The notes beneath the pieces were generated by a model. It saw only the letters and a list, made by a program, of their open reading frames with translations. It ran no database searches and was not told the DNA's origin. A DNA stretch of 64,000 nt from Cucumis sativus (Eukaryota; Streptophyta; Magnoliopsida; Cucurbitales; Cucurbitaceae), in assembly GCF_000004075.3 (NCBI RefSeq), contig NC_026655.2, positions 2,480,001 through 2,544,000 on the forward strand, written 5' to 3'. Of this stretch, positions 50,271 to 62,500 are shown one piece after another. The translations under genes and the position numbers were made by a program. The stretch's first letter is position 1, and each line of letters begins with the position of its first letter.

Positions 50271-52485
50271 TGTTTACTGTATTATATAAACACGGTTTCG
50301 TCTAATCAAAATCAATTAACAATAATAGGATTGTAATATTTGATGACCTCTTATGCCTCTTTGTGGTTATCGATAATTACTGATACTTTATTTGACGGCA
50401 TCGGAAGACTTCTACAACTTTCCATAATCCCTACACATTTTCTATGCCACGGTAGATTGTTTCAATTCTTGTAGTGGCCTATAGCTAGCTTTTTGATATA
50501 TGAACTTCTTCAATCTCAAAAGTTTGATGGACAAATTAAAGAAGTTACATATATATAGTTTGTGAGGTCTTATTTTATTTATTTTGTATAAAACTTTTGG
50601 TTTAATAGGATACTCCCAAAACATGCATTCAGTAAGTAAGTAGTACGAGTAACACATTATGATCCCTTCGGCCCTTCTTTACCTATCCTATCACAGTCCA
50701 AATATTCATAAAGTCTAATGTCACAGTCAAGTATTTAATAATATTGGTTAATATTTCTTATGGTCATGATGTGCTAATCGACAGAACTCGAGATTCAGGT
50801 GGGAAGCAAAATTCCATTTTAGATTATTCGATTTAAGAAGAGTTGGGGTCAATGAGAACTCACACCTACCAACATCAGCAAGGCAGCTTCAGGGCTCTGC
50901 ATGCTTCAACACATCCAACCTTCATTAATCTTCTCAAATATGCATGTATTTTTCAATTTCCATATTTACTATTAAGCCTTCCATCTTATTTAAACCTCTA
51001 CTTTCCTTATGATTATTCTTTTTTCTTTTCCTGTTATCACAATTACTGATGTTACTTTACTATTATTTTATTGATTGAATTGATCTATTTTACATTGGTG
51101 TGACTAAATAAATAAGAGCCCTATACAACCTAAATAAGGTAACATATGTAATTAAGCCTATAATGAAGAATTTACATTAATAATTGAATTATTTAAAATT
51201 TAATCCACCTTTAGGAGAGTACTTTGAATTTTAACTAGCCTCTGGCCGTATCTAGACCTCTCCTTTAGTCTGTAAGCAATGAAACACAATCAGAAACATC
51301 ACAGATATCATACCAAATTATACCCTTCGATATTCGATTTGGCTTTTTTTTTTTCTCTGATCAATACATGTGCATGTCTTCTTCCAAATGCGTGAAAGGG
51401 ATGTATGGACCATTAAAAGAAAGAAAGAAAAATGAAAACTCACGTAATCTTCTCCAACCCAAAACTAAAGGGGAAAAAAAAAAACTCTAGAATCATCTAA
51501 TCTACATCTTTTTAAGTCCGAGTCTTCACAGAGTCACACGTTCAAAAGAAAAAGGAAAAGGTAAACCATCTGAATATCTTCAATAGTTCAACAAAGAAGT
51601 TCTTCGTTTGTCTAATTGTCTGGGTACTTCTCATGCACTCCAATCTTATTCTTTGATCCATTTGTCTCTATAGTGTGCCACCAACTTTCTGTTCACTATT
51701 GTATTTCAATATCTGTGATGTTTCTTTTTGTATGGTATTCTAGTGTTCGTATGCTACTTTGTACTATTGTCATTCTTCTCGCATTGCATGTTTTTGGAGT
51801 GGATTGCATTTAGTACTTTTATGTTTAATTTAAATATATATCTTAGATTTTTTGTATTTTTCAAAAAAAAAAAGTATCCTCAATGTATCTGTATCCTAAG
51901 TTTTTTAAGATTTATGTATTGTTGTATCATATCGTATTCATATTTATACTTCATAGCTGATAGAAGTTTGGGTTTTTAAGAAACTTTGGCTTATGCATCA
52001 TGACCCGGATCACAGTATAGAGAAGAAATCCAAGTTTTGGGATTGGAGTCGAATCCAAATAAACCAAGGGAAATTTTTTAAGTACAAGCAATGTTTCACG
52101 TTGGATAGGGAGAAGGAAAGATCTATGATATATAGAAGTGGGAACAATTATATATGATGACTTCAGTAGAGCAACAAAAAACTTAGGTTTAAAATGCACA
52201 ATAATCATATACTATGTGAGATATCAAAGAGATATGTGGAGATAGTTTGTTATCATTATCATTACTTATTTGAAAATTTCAACGTAGAATATCAAAATAC
52301 TACGTTTCCTTTTATGTTAAAGATCTCGAATAAAAAAAATGAATAGATCTAACAGTATTTGAAAGGATATATAGTAACTTAAGATTACAATATATTGTTT
52401 GTTATTAAGAATTTCTGTTTGCAGGTGAAAGATATTCCTAACTCATACAATTTTAGACATTTCTCACTCTAATTTGCAGAGTAAA
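50271..52485. other. Upstream region of SURNod19 copy 2
   Basis: No gene is seen. It corresponds to the copy 1 upstream region, with CCTTCTTTACCTATCCTATC near 50675 and a conserved block at about 51950-52110. The acceptor-like TTTGCAG sits right before AGTAAA and the ATG at 52486. Confidence 0.45.
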
Positions 52486-54532
52486 ATGTTGCTTCCTTTG
52501 GTACTTGTAATGATGACAATGATCTTATGCTTGGAAGCTGTTGGAACAAACAATAACTATCCCATGAATATGGTCATAAAAACTCAAACCTTTTCATCTC
52601 CATCATTCACAATAACACCTGGTTTAGTAATCGAGAAATTCTTCTACAATATCAACTTCCCAAAATCCCACATTGCCATAAAAAGCTTTCATGTTGAAGT
52701 TGTAGATGAATCAGGCAATCAAATTCCACTTTCACAAACTTACCTTCATCACTGGGAACTTATGAGATATTACCAACACAAAAATGCAACAAACCCAACA
52801 ATAAATACTAGCTATAACGAGCTTCAAGAACCAAACTTCATCATTGCTAGCAACAATGGAGTTTGTGGACAGAACGTTTTAAAGGCCTACTACGCCTTCG
52901 GATCCGAATCAAGAAAACTATCCACATTTCTTCCACACCCATATGGAATTGAAGTTGGGAATGCAAAAGAAATACCCACAGATTATGAAGAGAGGTGGAG
53001 TCTCAATGTTCATGCAATTGATACAAGAGGAGCAGAGAACAAGTTGGGATGTATTGAGTGTATTTGCCAATTGTATAATATTACAAAAGATCGATTTGGA
53101 AGGCCATTAACGGAAGATTATAAAGGAGGTTTGAGATGTTGTTATGATAAAACAAAGTGTAGAGTGAATGCATTAAGTGATGGAGAAGATTTTCCAGAAA
53201 GGAATTTGTTTGTGAGATATAGAGTGAAGTGGGTGGATTGGAACGATTTTGTGATTCCTGTTAAAGTTTATTTATTTGATGTTACTGATACTCTGAAGCC
53301 ATTGTCAGACTCAGCGGGAGCTTCTCAACAACATCATTGTCTGGTAACTTGTACTCTCTATTAATTACTCCTTTTGATCACAAGTATTGTATTAAATGCC
53401 TAAGATCATATAATTAAATTTTGTGTTGGAACATACAATACAATAGTAGATCTGATACTTGTGTTTGATTTATTAATTTTGTGTATAGAAAGTGAAAACT
53501 AGATGAATTCATCCACTAACTTTACCATCTTTTAATATACTTTTAATCACTTAAAGAAACAAATATGTTTATATTAAATATAAATTAAACTATTTAACTA
53601 AATTACCAAATAATTAAATTAATTGATATGAAATTATTAATTTTTATAAGTTTGGTGGGTTTAAATTTTTCCTTTTCAAGTAAAATCACGATATATATAT
53701 TAAATATATGTTTGAAATCACAAAGCAACATTGATATAAGATAAATGAAAATTTTCAGTTACTTCTAAATTAACTTTGAGATTAAAAGTGTGCATCGTTA
53801 CTTTAATTTGTATCCAATATAAATATAATAGTTGTTCTATTTTTTTGACTAATATGTATGTCCTTGGACTTATTCATTATTATTTTTATATGTAATTTCA
53901 TAGATGAAGTTGTTCATATGTCTAACCGTTTATATATATTGCTTTCTTGTATGTGTATATAATATACAGATTGAGTATGATGTAGATGCAGAGTTCTGCT
54001 CCCTCACAAAGAAGCTTGATGATGATAAATGTAATGCTGTGAAAAAGTCAAAGGTAATGTTTCCATCAAGTGGGTATCTCATCTATGGAGTGGCTAGCCA
54101 ACATATTGGTGCAACTGGTGCAGCATTTTATGGACAGGTAATAAACTTAACTATTATGTTTATATATTTGCTCTTGCATTCATTAGCACTTCGTTTCTAG
54201 TTTTTTGTTTCTGAAAATGGACAGACCTTAGATAATTAGCCTTGATATAAACGCTATGTTCTTATCAGGATGGAAGAGTTCTGTGCTCTTCATCTCCAAT
54301 TTATGGCGAAGGAAATGAAGAAGGATATGTGATTGGAATGACAACTTGTTATCCAAAGCCAGGTTCAATCACGATCAACAAAGGAGAAATGGTAACTTTT
54401 GTATCCAATTATAGTTCTACATTGACCCACATAGGAGTTCGGGGTATCTTTCACATTATTGTTGCTGATAAAATAAAATCATCATCAACACTTCCGGAAA
54501 AAGCTGGCAATGACAGCACCATCGTCATGTAA
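52486..54532 (+). CDS. SURNod19 family protein, copy 2
   Basis: The exons are 52486-53343, 53970-54137 and 54269-54532, all phase 0, giving 429 residues. It has the same signal peptide, core motifs and exon plan as copy 1, with roughly nine in ten residues identical across exon 1. Differences are not evenly spread: the segment NNGVCGQNVLKAYYAFGS has six changes in about 18 positions against copy 1. The exon 3 end is two residues shorter than in copy 1 (KIKSSSTLPEKAGNDS). No stop or frameshift is seen, so it should be functional. Expression may differ from copy 1 because the upstream regions carry different insertions. Confidence 0.88.
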
Positions 54533-55244
54533 TGATCTAAAGTTTAGTTTGGATTATCCAAACTTTTTGAATAAGTGATCTATAGTATGAAATAAATAAA
54601 TAATCTACGGTTTAGATATTAAAAAGTGGACGTTTTATACGGTTGTTTGCTATATAAATACTAGATTATTGTATTTTGCTGAGAATTTCACCCAAAAAAA
54701 AAGATAGAAATTAATCTCATACCATAAATCTGTTTAGGACTTAATAACTAAATAAATTTACTATTTGATTTATTACTTTTATAAATTTACTATATATTTA
54801 AGGTATAAGGTTAATTAAGAAAATACCAATTACTAAAGGCATAAGGTGCGAACATATTTTTGCTAACACAACATCATACATAAATATTGTAATGATTTAT
54901 TGTTGAAGTAAATTACTAATTAGCATAGATAAAATAAACATCTACAAAGACATTTAAAAAATATATATATTTTCAAAACTATTTGTCACGATGAAATATT
55001 TATAATTATATATACTATTTTTTTTTCATACTTTTGAAGTAATTATTTATATACACTTCTGACACACATACAATTCTCAAAGTGATAATGATATAAAGTA
55101 AATATGTAGATAATTTTTATACATATATAGATACTATTAAACACAAGCCAAATTTTACACAAAATATCATATATGTGAATACAATAATAAGTTTCACATG
55201 AATTATTTAATTTCTTTAGGATGTGACTAACCAAGATTTATTGC
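54533..55244. other. Spacer between convergent SURNod19 genes
   Basis: This is AT-rich 3' flanking sequence of two genes pointing at each other. No coding region was found. Confidence 0.5.
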
Positions 55245-56700
55245 TCATACTTCCATGTGAGACAATGAGTTAGGTAATTTGGTAGCAACCACAATACTAA
55301 AGATACCCATAACACCTGTGTGGTTTTGTGTAGGATCATACTTTGATACAAAACTCCCTATTTCTCCTTTATTAATCTTCACATCCCCTAATTTTGGATA
55401 ACAAGTTGACATTCCAACAATATATCCTTCTTCATTTCCTATTTCGTCTCCTTCTCCATATATTGGTGACGAGGAACATAAAACTCTTCCATCCTGTTTT
55501 ACAATGTCGTAGAACGTATAACTTAACCGTTTAAAGATAATTGAATGTGTGTATAGATCAAAATAAATCATTTGGTTATAAACCAAGTATATATAATGGA
55601 TTTTAGATTATTATATACCTCTCCGTAGAGGGTTGCACCGGTTGCACCAATGTGTTGATGAGCCGCTCCATACACAATGAATCCAGTGTCTTGAAACATC
55701 ACCTTTGACCTTTTGTTAGCATTACACTTCCCATGCAACTTGTTTTTGAGGGAGCAAGATTCTACATCATACTCAACCTATGTGCATATGCACAGAGAAG
55801 TTAAAGTCACTAAAATCATAGCCAAAATAATTACGAAATTAACGAGAGATCAATGTAGTTAAATTGATGACGTACCTTACAGTCATGTTCTTGAGATATT
55901 AATCCCGATGAGTCCATCGACGGCTTCCAAGTATCAGTCACATCAATTACATAAACTTTAACAGGAATCACAAAATCATCATCCCAATCAACCCATTGCA
56001 CTGTATATTTCATATACAAATTCCTTTCCTCTCCATTATAACCTTCCCTCACTTTACATTGAGCTTTATCATAACAACATTTAAATCCTCCTATATAATC
56101 ATCATCCAATTCATCTTTGCTAACATCATACAAACTACATTTACACTCAAGACATCCAACTCTATCCACCACACCTCTAGTATCAATGGCATGAACATTA
56201 AGAACCCACTTCTCTTCAAACCCTAAAGGAACTTCCTTTTCATTCCCAACTTCAATTCCATATGGGTCAGGAAGAAAATTTGATGTTTTCCTCGCTTCGG
56301 TTCCCATACCATAAAAATACGATAATGTATTTGGTTGGCAAACTCCATTATTACCCGCGATAATAATAGAGTTTGTATTTGTTGTATGATTTGTTGTTGT
56401 GGTTTTGTTGTGTTGGTAATATCTTACGAGTGTCCAATGATGGAGATATGTGTCGAAAAGCGAGACGGGGTTACCTTGTTCATCGACAACTTCAGCATCA
56501 AAGCTCTTTATTGCAATATGGCCTTTGGGAAAGTTGAGATTGTAGTAGAATTTTTCAATTACTGAGCCAGGAGTTAAAGTGAATAATGGGGAGAGAAAAG
56601 ATTGGGTCTTTAGGGTTTGGTGGTTTATTTGAATGGCTTCCAAGTTTAGGAATAGTGTCACTATGAGTGTAAATTGGAGAAACCAATGATGGAATAACAT
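55245..56700 (-). CDS. SURNod19 family protein, diverged inverted member
   Basis: The exons in order are 56700-55876, 55777-55619 and 55493-55245, all phase 0, giving 410 residues from the ATG at 56700. A signal peptide (MLFHHWFLQFTLIVTLFLNLEA) leads into the family core: TPGSVIEKFYYNLNFPKGHI, YLHHWTLVRYYQHN, FLPDPYGIEVGNEKEVP, LNVHAIDTRG, VGCLEC, KCCYDKAQC and VQWVDWDDDF. Exons 2 and 3 carry CSLKNKLHGKCNA, YGAAHQHIGATGA and STCYPKLGDVKINKGE. It is clearly paralogous to, but diverged from, the two plus-strand copies, with a shorter linker and exon 2. The ATG is preceded by an acceptor (TTTTTTCAG at 56710-56718). A short exon at 57894-57902 would splice in frame and move the start upstream by six residues. 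The gene appears intact and converges on copy 2. Confidence 0.87.
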
Positions 56701-57893
56701 TGTTTTTATCTGAAAAAATAACAAAATAGTAAAACAAGGTAGAAGGTCACTAATTATCGCATCAAAAATATTATTATTAACTATGATAAATAGAGGAAAA
56801 TTTTTAAATAGTATTTAACTCTCTAATGGGAAAAACTTCAATAATGTAAATACTTGATGTCCACATATACATTAATTTCTAAAATTACAAGTAATTAAAA
56901 GAATAATAGAGGGCACTAATTACAAAAAGGGGGGATGAAACAATATAATTATATCAAACGAATAATAATAGTAGTAGTAGTAATAATAATGTTATAGGGC
57001 CACTATATATTGAATATTATATGAAGAACCTTTACTTTTACTATTGTAATAATATTAGTTTTTTTTTAAATTAATTTTTAAACTTGTAATTTAGTCCTTA
57101 AAACTTTGAAATTGAAATTTTTGGATCTTTTTAGATTAAAAAGTATTTTTTTTTATATTACAATTCAATATCTAATATTTTTTAATTTGCTAAACAAATA
57201 AAATTTAATTTCATGCTATTTGTTTAGTTTAAAAAATATTGAATATAGTTAGAGGAATTTATAAAATACAAAATTGAGAGTTGAAGAATAATGTATTATT
57301 ATTTCTTTATTTGATACAAAATTGATTTTTGAAAAAGTAAAATACTAAAGTTGGAAACAATAGACAGACGTATACGAACATCTCATCTTAAATTGACATG
57401 AAATTGAAAGTTGATGAACTTATTTAATTTTTGTTTCAATTATTAGTTTATTTTATTACATCCTTATATAATATAGAAAAAATGAAATATTGTTAAAAAC
57501 AAATTATTCTTTTAATATTATTTTACTTTTACTTTGTTTTCCTCTTTTTATTTTTCCTTTTCTCTCCATGATCTTCTTCCTCAAAAATAAAAATGAGTCA
57601 AGTTTATATATATCTTCTTAAATTAGAGCTAAATATAGTATAAAATTCAGTCATATAACTCTTTTTGGTCTAAACTTAGTTCTTTCGTTTCCAAAAGTAC
57701 TCATTTATATACTCGTTTATAATTTATCATCAAAAGAAGGTACACATAAATTGAAATTTAGAGAAAGCAATGATGAAGAACAACTAAAGTGAGAAAAGAA
57801 AAAAGTTAAAATATATTTGTTGTGTAAGTAAGTATGAATTGAACAGCAAAAATGAAAAAGTGATGAGGACTTAGAATTAGGGTTTGAGCATAC
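56701..57893. other. Probable first intron of the inverted SURNod19 gene
   Basis: The stretch from 57893 (GT) to 56710 (AG) fits a 1184-base intron between a short first exon and the main exon. It is AT-rich, without coding signal, and contains (TAG/TAA)n near 56960-56990. Confidence 0.4.
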
Positions 57894-57990
57894 CGTAGAC
57901 ATGAAAGGAGAAACCGAAGCAGAGAGAGAGAGAAGGAAAAAGAGATTGTAGATATCAATGGTTGCTGAGATAATAGAGGATTTATATATT
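57894..57990 (-). promoter_or_regulatory. Likely core promoter and first exon of the inverted SURNod19 gene
   Basis: On the minus strand TATATAAA (57988-57981) is followed after about 30 bases by a pyrimidine-rich leader with (CT)n. Then ATGTCTACG (57902-57894) ends at a donor, GTATGC. Splicing to the acceptor at 56710 joins ATG TCT ACG to ATA AAA ACA ATG in frame, giving MSTIKT before the annotated Met. Confidence 0.45.
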
Positions 57991-58473
57991 CATCACTTTT
58001 AGTTTTCTTTTCAATGGCTATGGCTACAAGATGGTATATATTTTGTCCCACTAATTATTGCCCTCTCCTACTTTTGTCTTTTACTTATTTTCTTTCTTCT
58101 TTTTCTATGGAAAATGTTTGATTTTTTTAAGAATTATGAAATTAGTTTTACATTTTTTTATTTTTTTATCTTTAAGTTCATTTATAAATATCTTTTAATA
58201 ATAAGAAGTTAAAAGATTTCCATAAAATTCATTCTTGCTAGAGGTTGTCAAAAGTTTGTATTTTTGGTGTCGTTCTTTATTTTACGAAGAATTCTTGATA
58301 TCTTCTTTAGTGGTTTTATTGTATACGGGATAAGAGATTTAAAGAAGATCTTGAAGATTTGATAAAGTATTTAAATTCTGAAGCTTCTCGCAAGTTTTTG
58401 TGTGCGGATTACTGGATTTCTATTCGAAGAAGTTCGTGTTATCAAAGAAAGTTTTCGAATGTATCTTAGTTAC

Positions 58474-58518
58474 CTTCTACGGTATGACAGATTATTGAAG
58501 ACCGCCATACCGTAGAAG
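58474..58518. repeat. Perfect 13-base inverted repeat (hairpin)
   Basis: CTTCTACGGTATG at 58474-58486 is exactly complementary to CATACCGTAGAAG at 58506-58518, with a 19-base loop. Confidence 0.85.
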
Positions 58519-58618
58519 TTTGACAGAGTATCGATTGATAAGAAATATGAATGAAAGCTCAGATAATTGCACTACAGTCAATGAATTCAGGAGAGCCTGA
58601 ATTCGTTTTCGAAGAGAT

Positions 58619-58677
58619 TTACAATTACTTTCGAGGGAGTCTGAGTTTCACGATTACCTTCAGAGGAGTCTGAGTTT
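58619..58677. repeat. 29-base tandem duplication
   Basis: GGAGTCTGAGTTT occurs at 58636-58648 and 58665-58677. The preceding ATTAC-TTC sequence is repeated too, so the unit is 29 bases. Confidence 0.65.
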
Positions 58678-59414
58678 ATTTTAAGTTATGGTGAAACTTG
58701 TCAAATTAGTTCTAGAACCTCAATAATATTTCTTATCTAAGCAAAGTCTTGTGTATTTAGCTAATATTATTTATCTCACATATTTTTAGAAAATGTGATG
58801 GGTCAATATGAAATGGGAGAGAATGAAAAAGAGAAAAAGTCAATAATAACAATAGTGGGAAAAAGAATATTAAGGTTTAAAATCTCATTTATATAGTTAT
58901 TCGATAACTCAAAGTAAATGTTTGAAATTAGCTTTCATGTCTTAGATTCATTCAAATATATATATATATATACGATTTGATTTTTGGAGAAATAATCTTA
59001 TCAAAATATTCTATGTCCCACACATTTTAGATCACAAATTCATAGTTTGATAAAAACACTATGTCCAAATCAATTAGAATATCTCCAAAATTGAACAAAA
59101 TCACACCTGGCTTTTATATGTATGAATTTGGTTTTGTTCTGGTTATTTTTTCAAATAATAAAGTAGATGTGTTATAGACTTAATTATTGTAACTTGTTTT
59201 ATCATTTTTGTAAGTTTTTTTTTTTTCTTTTTCTTCAGCGTCTTCTTCTTGCTTGTGAGATAAGTTTTTATTTATTTATTTCTTCTTCTTTGTCTTTTCA
59301 AGTTTGTTATTTTATTTTTATGCATTTGGTTTTCATTTGTTCGTTCAAATAAAATGTTTGTTGAGTTAATAAGTATGGGTCTTTCTAAGAAAAATGTTGA
59401 AAACAACTCAAAAT

Positions 59415-59590
59415 AAAGTTTACCCATTAGTCTATCATATGCTTAGCTTAACATTGATTTTACTAGTTATAACGGCTACCATGGAAAGGACATTTTCAGC
59501 TATGAGTATTATAAAAACTCAATTGTCCAACCAAATGGAAAATCAATGAATGAACGATGGGTAACATATGTAGAGAGATTTAATTGATAA
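59415..59590 (+). mobile_element. hAT transposase C-terminal (dimerisation domain) relic
   Basis: From 59418 the frame reads VYPLVYHMLSLTLILLV, then ITATMERTFSAMSIIKTQL, then SNQMENQ before a stop. After a frameshift it continues MNERWVTYVERFN. This follows the hAT dimerisation motif order (TATVERxFSAM-IKT-LRN-MGD-xND-LVTYIE). Only the last part of a transposase survives, and it is broken. Confidence 0.7.
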
Positions 59591-62500
59591 AATAGATAAT
59601 ATATGGAGTTATTGTGTATCAATTTCAAAATATGAAATCTAGTACACGATAATTGTGATGTATAAAAGTCAATAAATTTATTAATTTTTAGATCCATTCA
59701 CTTATAAATTATTTTGGTTAGATTTTTCAATAAATTTGTAGCAGTGTATATATATGAAATTTATAAAGCTATTTGTGGTTTTCAAATATAGATGATAATA
59801 AGATTATTATAAGATTATTTTCTCATATTTTTATCATTTACCATTTATTATTTAAAATTGAATATGATGGAGATATTTTGAATAGAAAATGAATTTAAAT
59901 TATTTAACATTATCACTCCATTTTTCTTGTAAACATCAAAAAAGGAAAACAGAAAAGATATTTGGATACTTAATTCCATCTCCTACCTCGATCGTATCAC
60001 CATTGTTTTTCCTTTTCCTCTCCATCTTCACGTTCACATTGGGTCTGTCTAAGATTGACAATCGGGTTGGAGTCATTCCCAATCGTAAATCCCCCATCCC
60101 CACTTGGAGTCGTATAAAGATAAAATTTACTACACTTGTTTTTATAAAACTATCTTTTTGTGTGATTTTTCTTAAATTAATTAACGATAACAAATATTTC
60201 AACAACTTTTTGTTTAAAATTTAAGTTAATTTAGTTATCAAATAAAATTTTAAAAAATCTAACATCAAATGACAAAAAAGAAATATTTGGGTCGGTCGGG
60301 ATCAAATTCAATTAATGTCTCTAGTCAAACCAAAGATTTATCGCTAGGTATCGAACTCCATGAAGATTTTTGCCATCCCTAATTGTGTCGATGTGTCACG
60401 TATTTGTAGTCAAATATCAACTAAGTAATAACATGAAGAAAGTCACATCTTGACGTCATGTTAATAAAGAAAGAATTAAATATTTGGAGACTACTTAATA
60501 CAACAACTTAAATGATGTTTGAAAAAAGAATCACATATTTATAGTTAATATGAAATCTAAACAAATTCTATTTTTATTTCAAAATATTACAAAAGAATCT
60601 ATAAAAAAAAAAAAGAAAAAAAAAGGTTTAAAATGTCACAAAAATATTGTAAATTTTTTGGTTCTTCAAACTCTTTGTTGGCAACATTTTAGTATGGGCT
60701 TCCTAACTAACATTTTAGTGAAACCTCTCTTTGGGCTTCCTAACATTAATATGGGCTTCTTTCTCTTCCTTTTTTTCATCTGCCATTCCACAAGCCCCAA
60801 TTCTAAAGGTTAACTAAATTTCTTCCCTCTTTTTCTTTTTTGGAAGGAATTTCTATATATGTATGATATTGAATATCATACTTTGTTCCTCACTAAAATA
60901 AATTCATAGGGCAAGGGAGAGATTTTTAACCTCCAATCTCTCGATTGAATGTACGCGTTTGTTTATTAACAGTTGAATTATGTTTATATTGATAACATAT
61001 TGGACACTTCTCGTAAAAAAAGATAATATAAAGATGAATTTAATCGGTCTAAAAAACCAAATCGTCAAATATGACGAGGGTCTATTTGGTACCAATAAGA
61101 GAATTCTATTTATTTGTTGAGTGCGATGAATTAACAAACATGTAGTAGACGATCTGTATTGTATTTTGTGATCCCTAAACACTTTTAAACTACGAAAAAT
61201 ATTTTTAATTAGTAGCGATAGAAATCCATAGACACTATAAATTATTATCAACTATCACTATCTTTCGATGCTCAAACACCGATAGCTGTCTATATAAATG
61301 TTTGTCGTTATTTATCGTTGATAGACGGTAAAATTTATTTCAACACAACCATTCTAATTTGCGGTTTTAGAATTAAAATGTGTTGTTAGAGAAAGAAGTA
61401 TGTTTTTTTTGTCTTAACATAAGATATTAGGAAGAAATCAACACAATTTTGGAAAACATCAAATTAAAAACTAAAAGATGATGAAACCAAACTCATATAA
61501 AATATAAACCAATAACAACACTCACATGTGTAATTGTTCTTATACTCTCATCCAAAATGTATCAAAATGTTGTCCCCCTTCCTTTTAAACATGTATGGCC
61601 AATGTGAACATGGGGAGAAGAAAGGTGAAAGAGAGGTTTCATTGCATTTTTTGTTTTTTTGGTTTTGTATAGTTGGGTAGTGACAAGTAATTATTCATTA
61701 AAGCCGCCACAATATAGAGAAAAATATCTCAAATTTTATTATTGAGGAAAGAAATTATACAAACCTTTAAGGCGTTGTTTGATAATCTCGAACTTGATTT
61801 TTTGTTTTCTAAAATTATATTGAGTTTGTTTACTCTTAATTTCTTATACCATGGTTTTCATGTCACCGAGTTAGATTCATAATTATATTGGAAAAATAAT
61901 TATTTTCTTTTAGATTCTCGTTTGGTAAAATTTAAAATTTTTGTTTTATTTTATTATTTTTAAAGTTTTAGCTTATATACATATTTTTCATCTCTAAATT
62001 TCACGTTTTGTTATATACTTTTTATCAATATTTTTTAAAATCAAGCTAATTTTAGTTTAATTTTCCAAAACCAAAAAAATCAAATGATTACCAAACGGAA
62101 CCTTTGTTTCTCTATCGGTATGATTTTAAAAAACGTTTGATATTTAGTACTAGATAACATTTATATATGGATTATTTTATCTTTAGAAACCAAGAACATA
62201 ACCAAAAATTCATATGGGTTATCGACGTAACCACGACCTAAACATTCTACATTTCCAAAGGCTACAATTAATGAGACAATTTTGATTCATTATGAGTATT
62301 TCATTAAATAATTTGTTAACGATAAGTTGCGAGAAAGGTAGGTACGAATTAGGTTAAGTTTGATTAGACGTAGCTTGGAAAGTAAAAAAGTGAAGTGAAT
62401 AGAAAAAGGGACGACCTATATCCTTCGAAGAAGGTATAGAAGAGACTAAAGAATATAGAATTATACGATTAGGGTTGATTGGGTATCTCTATTATCTCTG

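Larger units (their letters stand above)
49380..54700. repeat. Segmental duplication, copy 2
   Basis: This is the second copy of the unit described for 42870-48900, in direct orientation. It has lost most of the relic exons 2 and 3 and part of the spacer, and carries a different insertion around 51590-51900. Confidence 0.75.
57991..59399. other. Intergenic with a hairpin-bearing block
   Basis: No gene is seen. The part from about 58240 to 58740 is less AT-rich than its surroundings. It holds a 13-base perfect inverted repeat and a 29-base tandem duplication. It could be a retrotransposon LTR or leader remnant. Confidence 0.4.

Noticed and set aside
59889-60224. Plus and minus frames of 111 and 89 codons
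   Set aside because: They overlap each other, have no recognised motif and show AT-rich composition.
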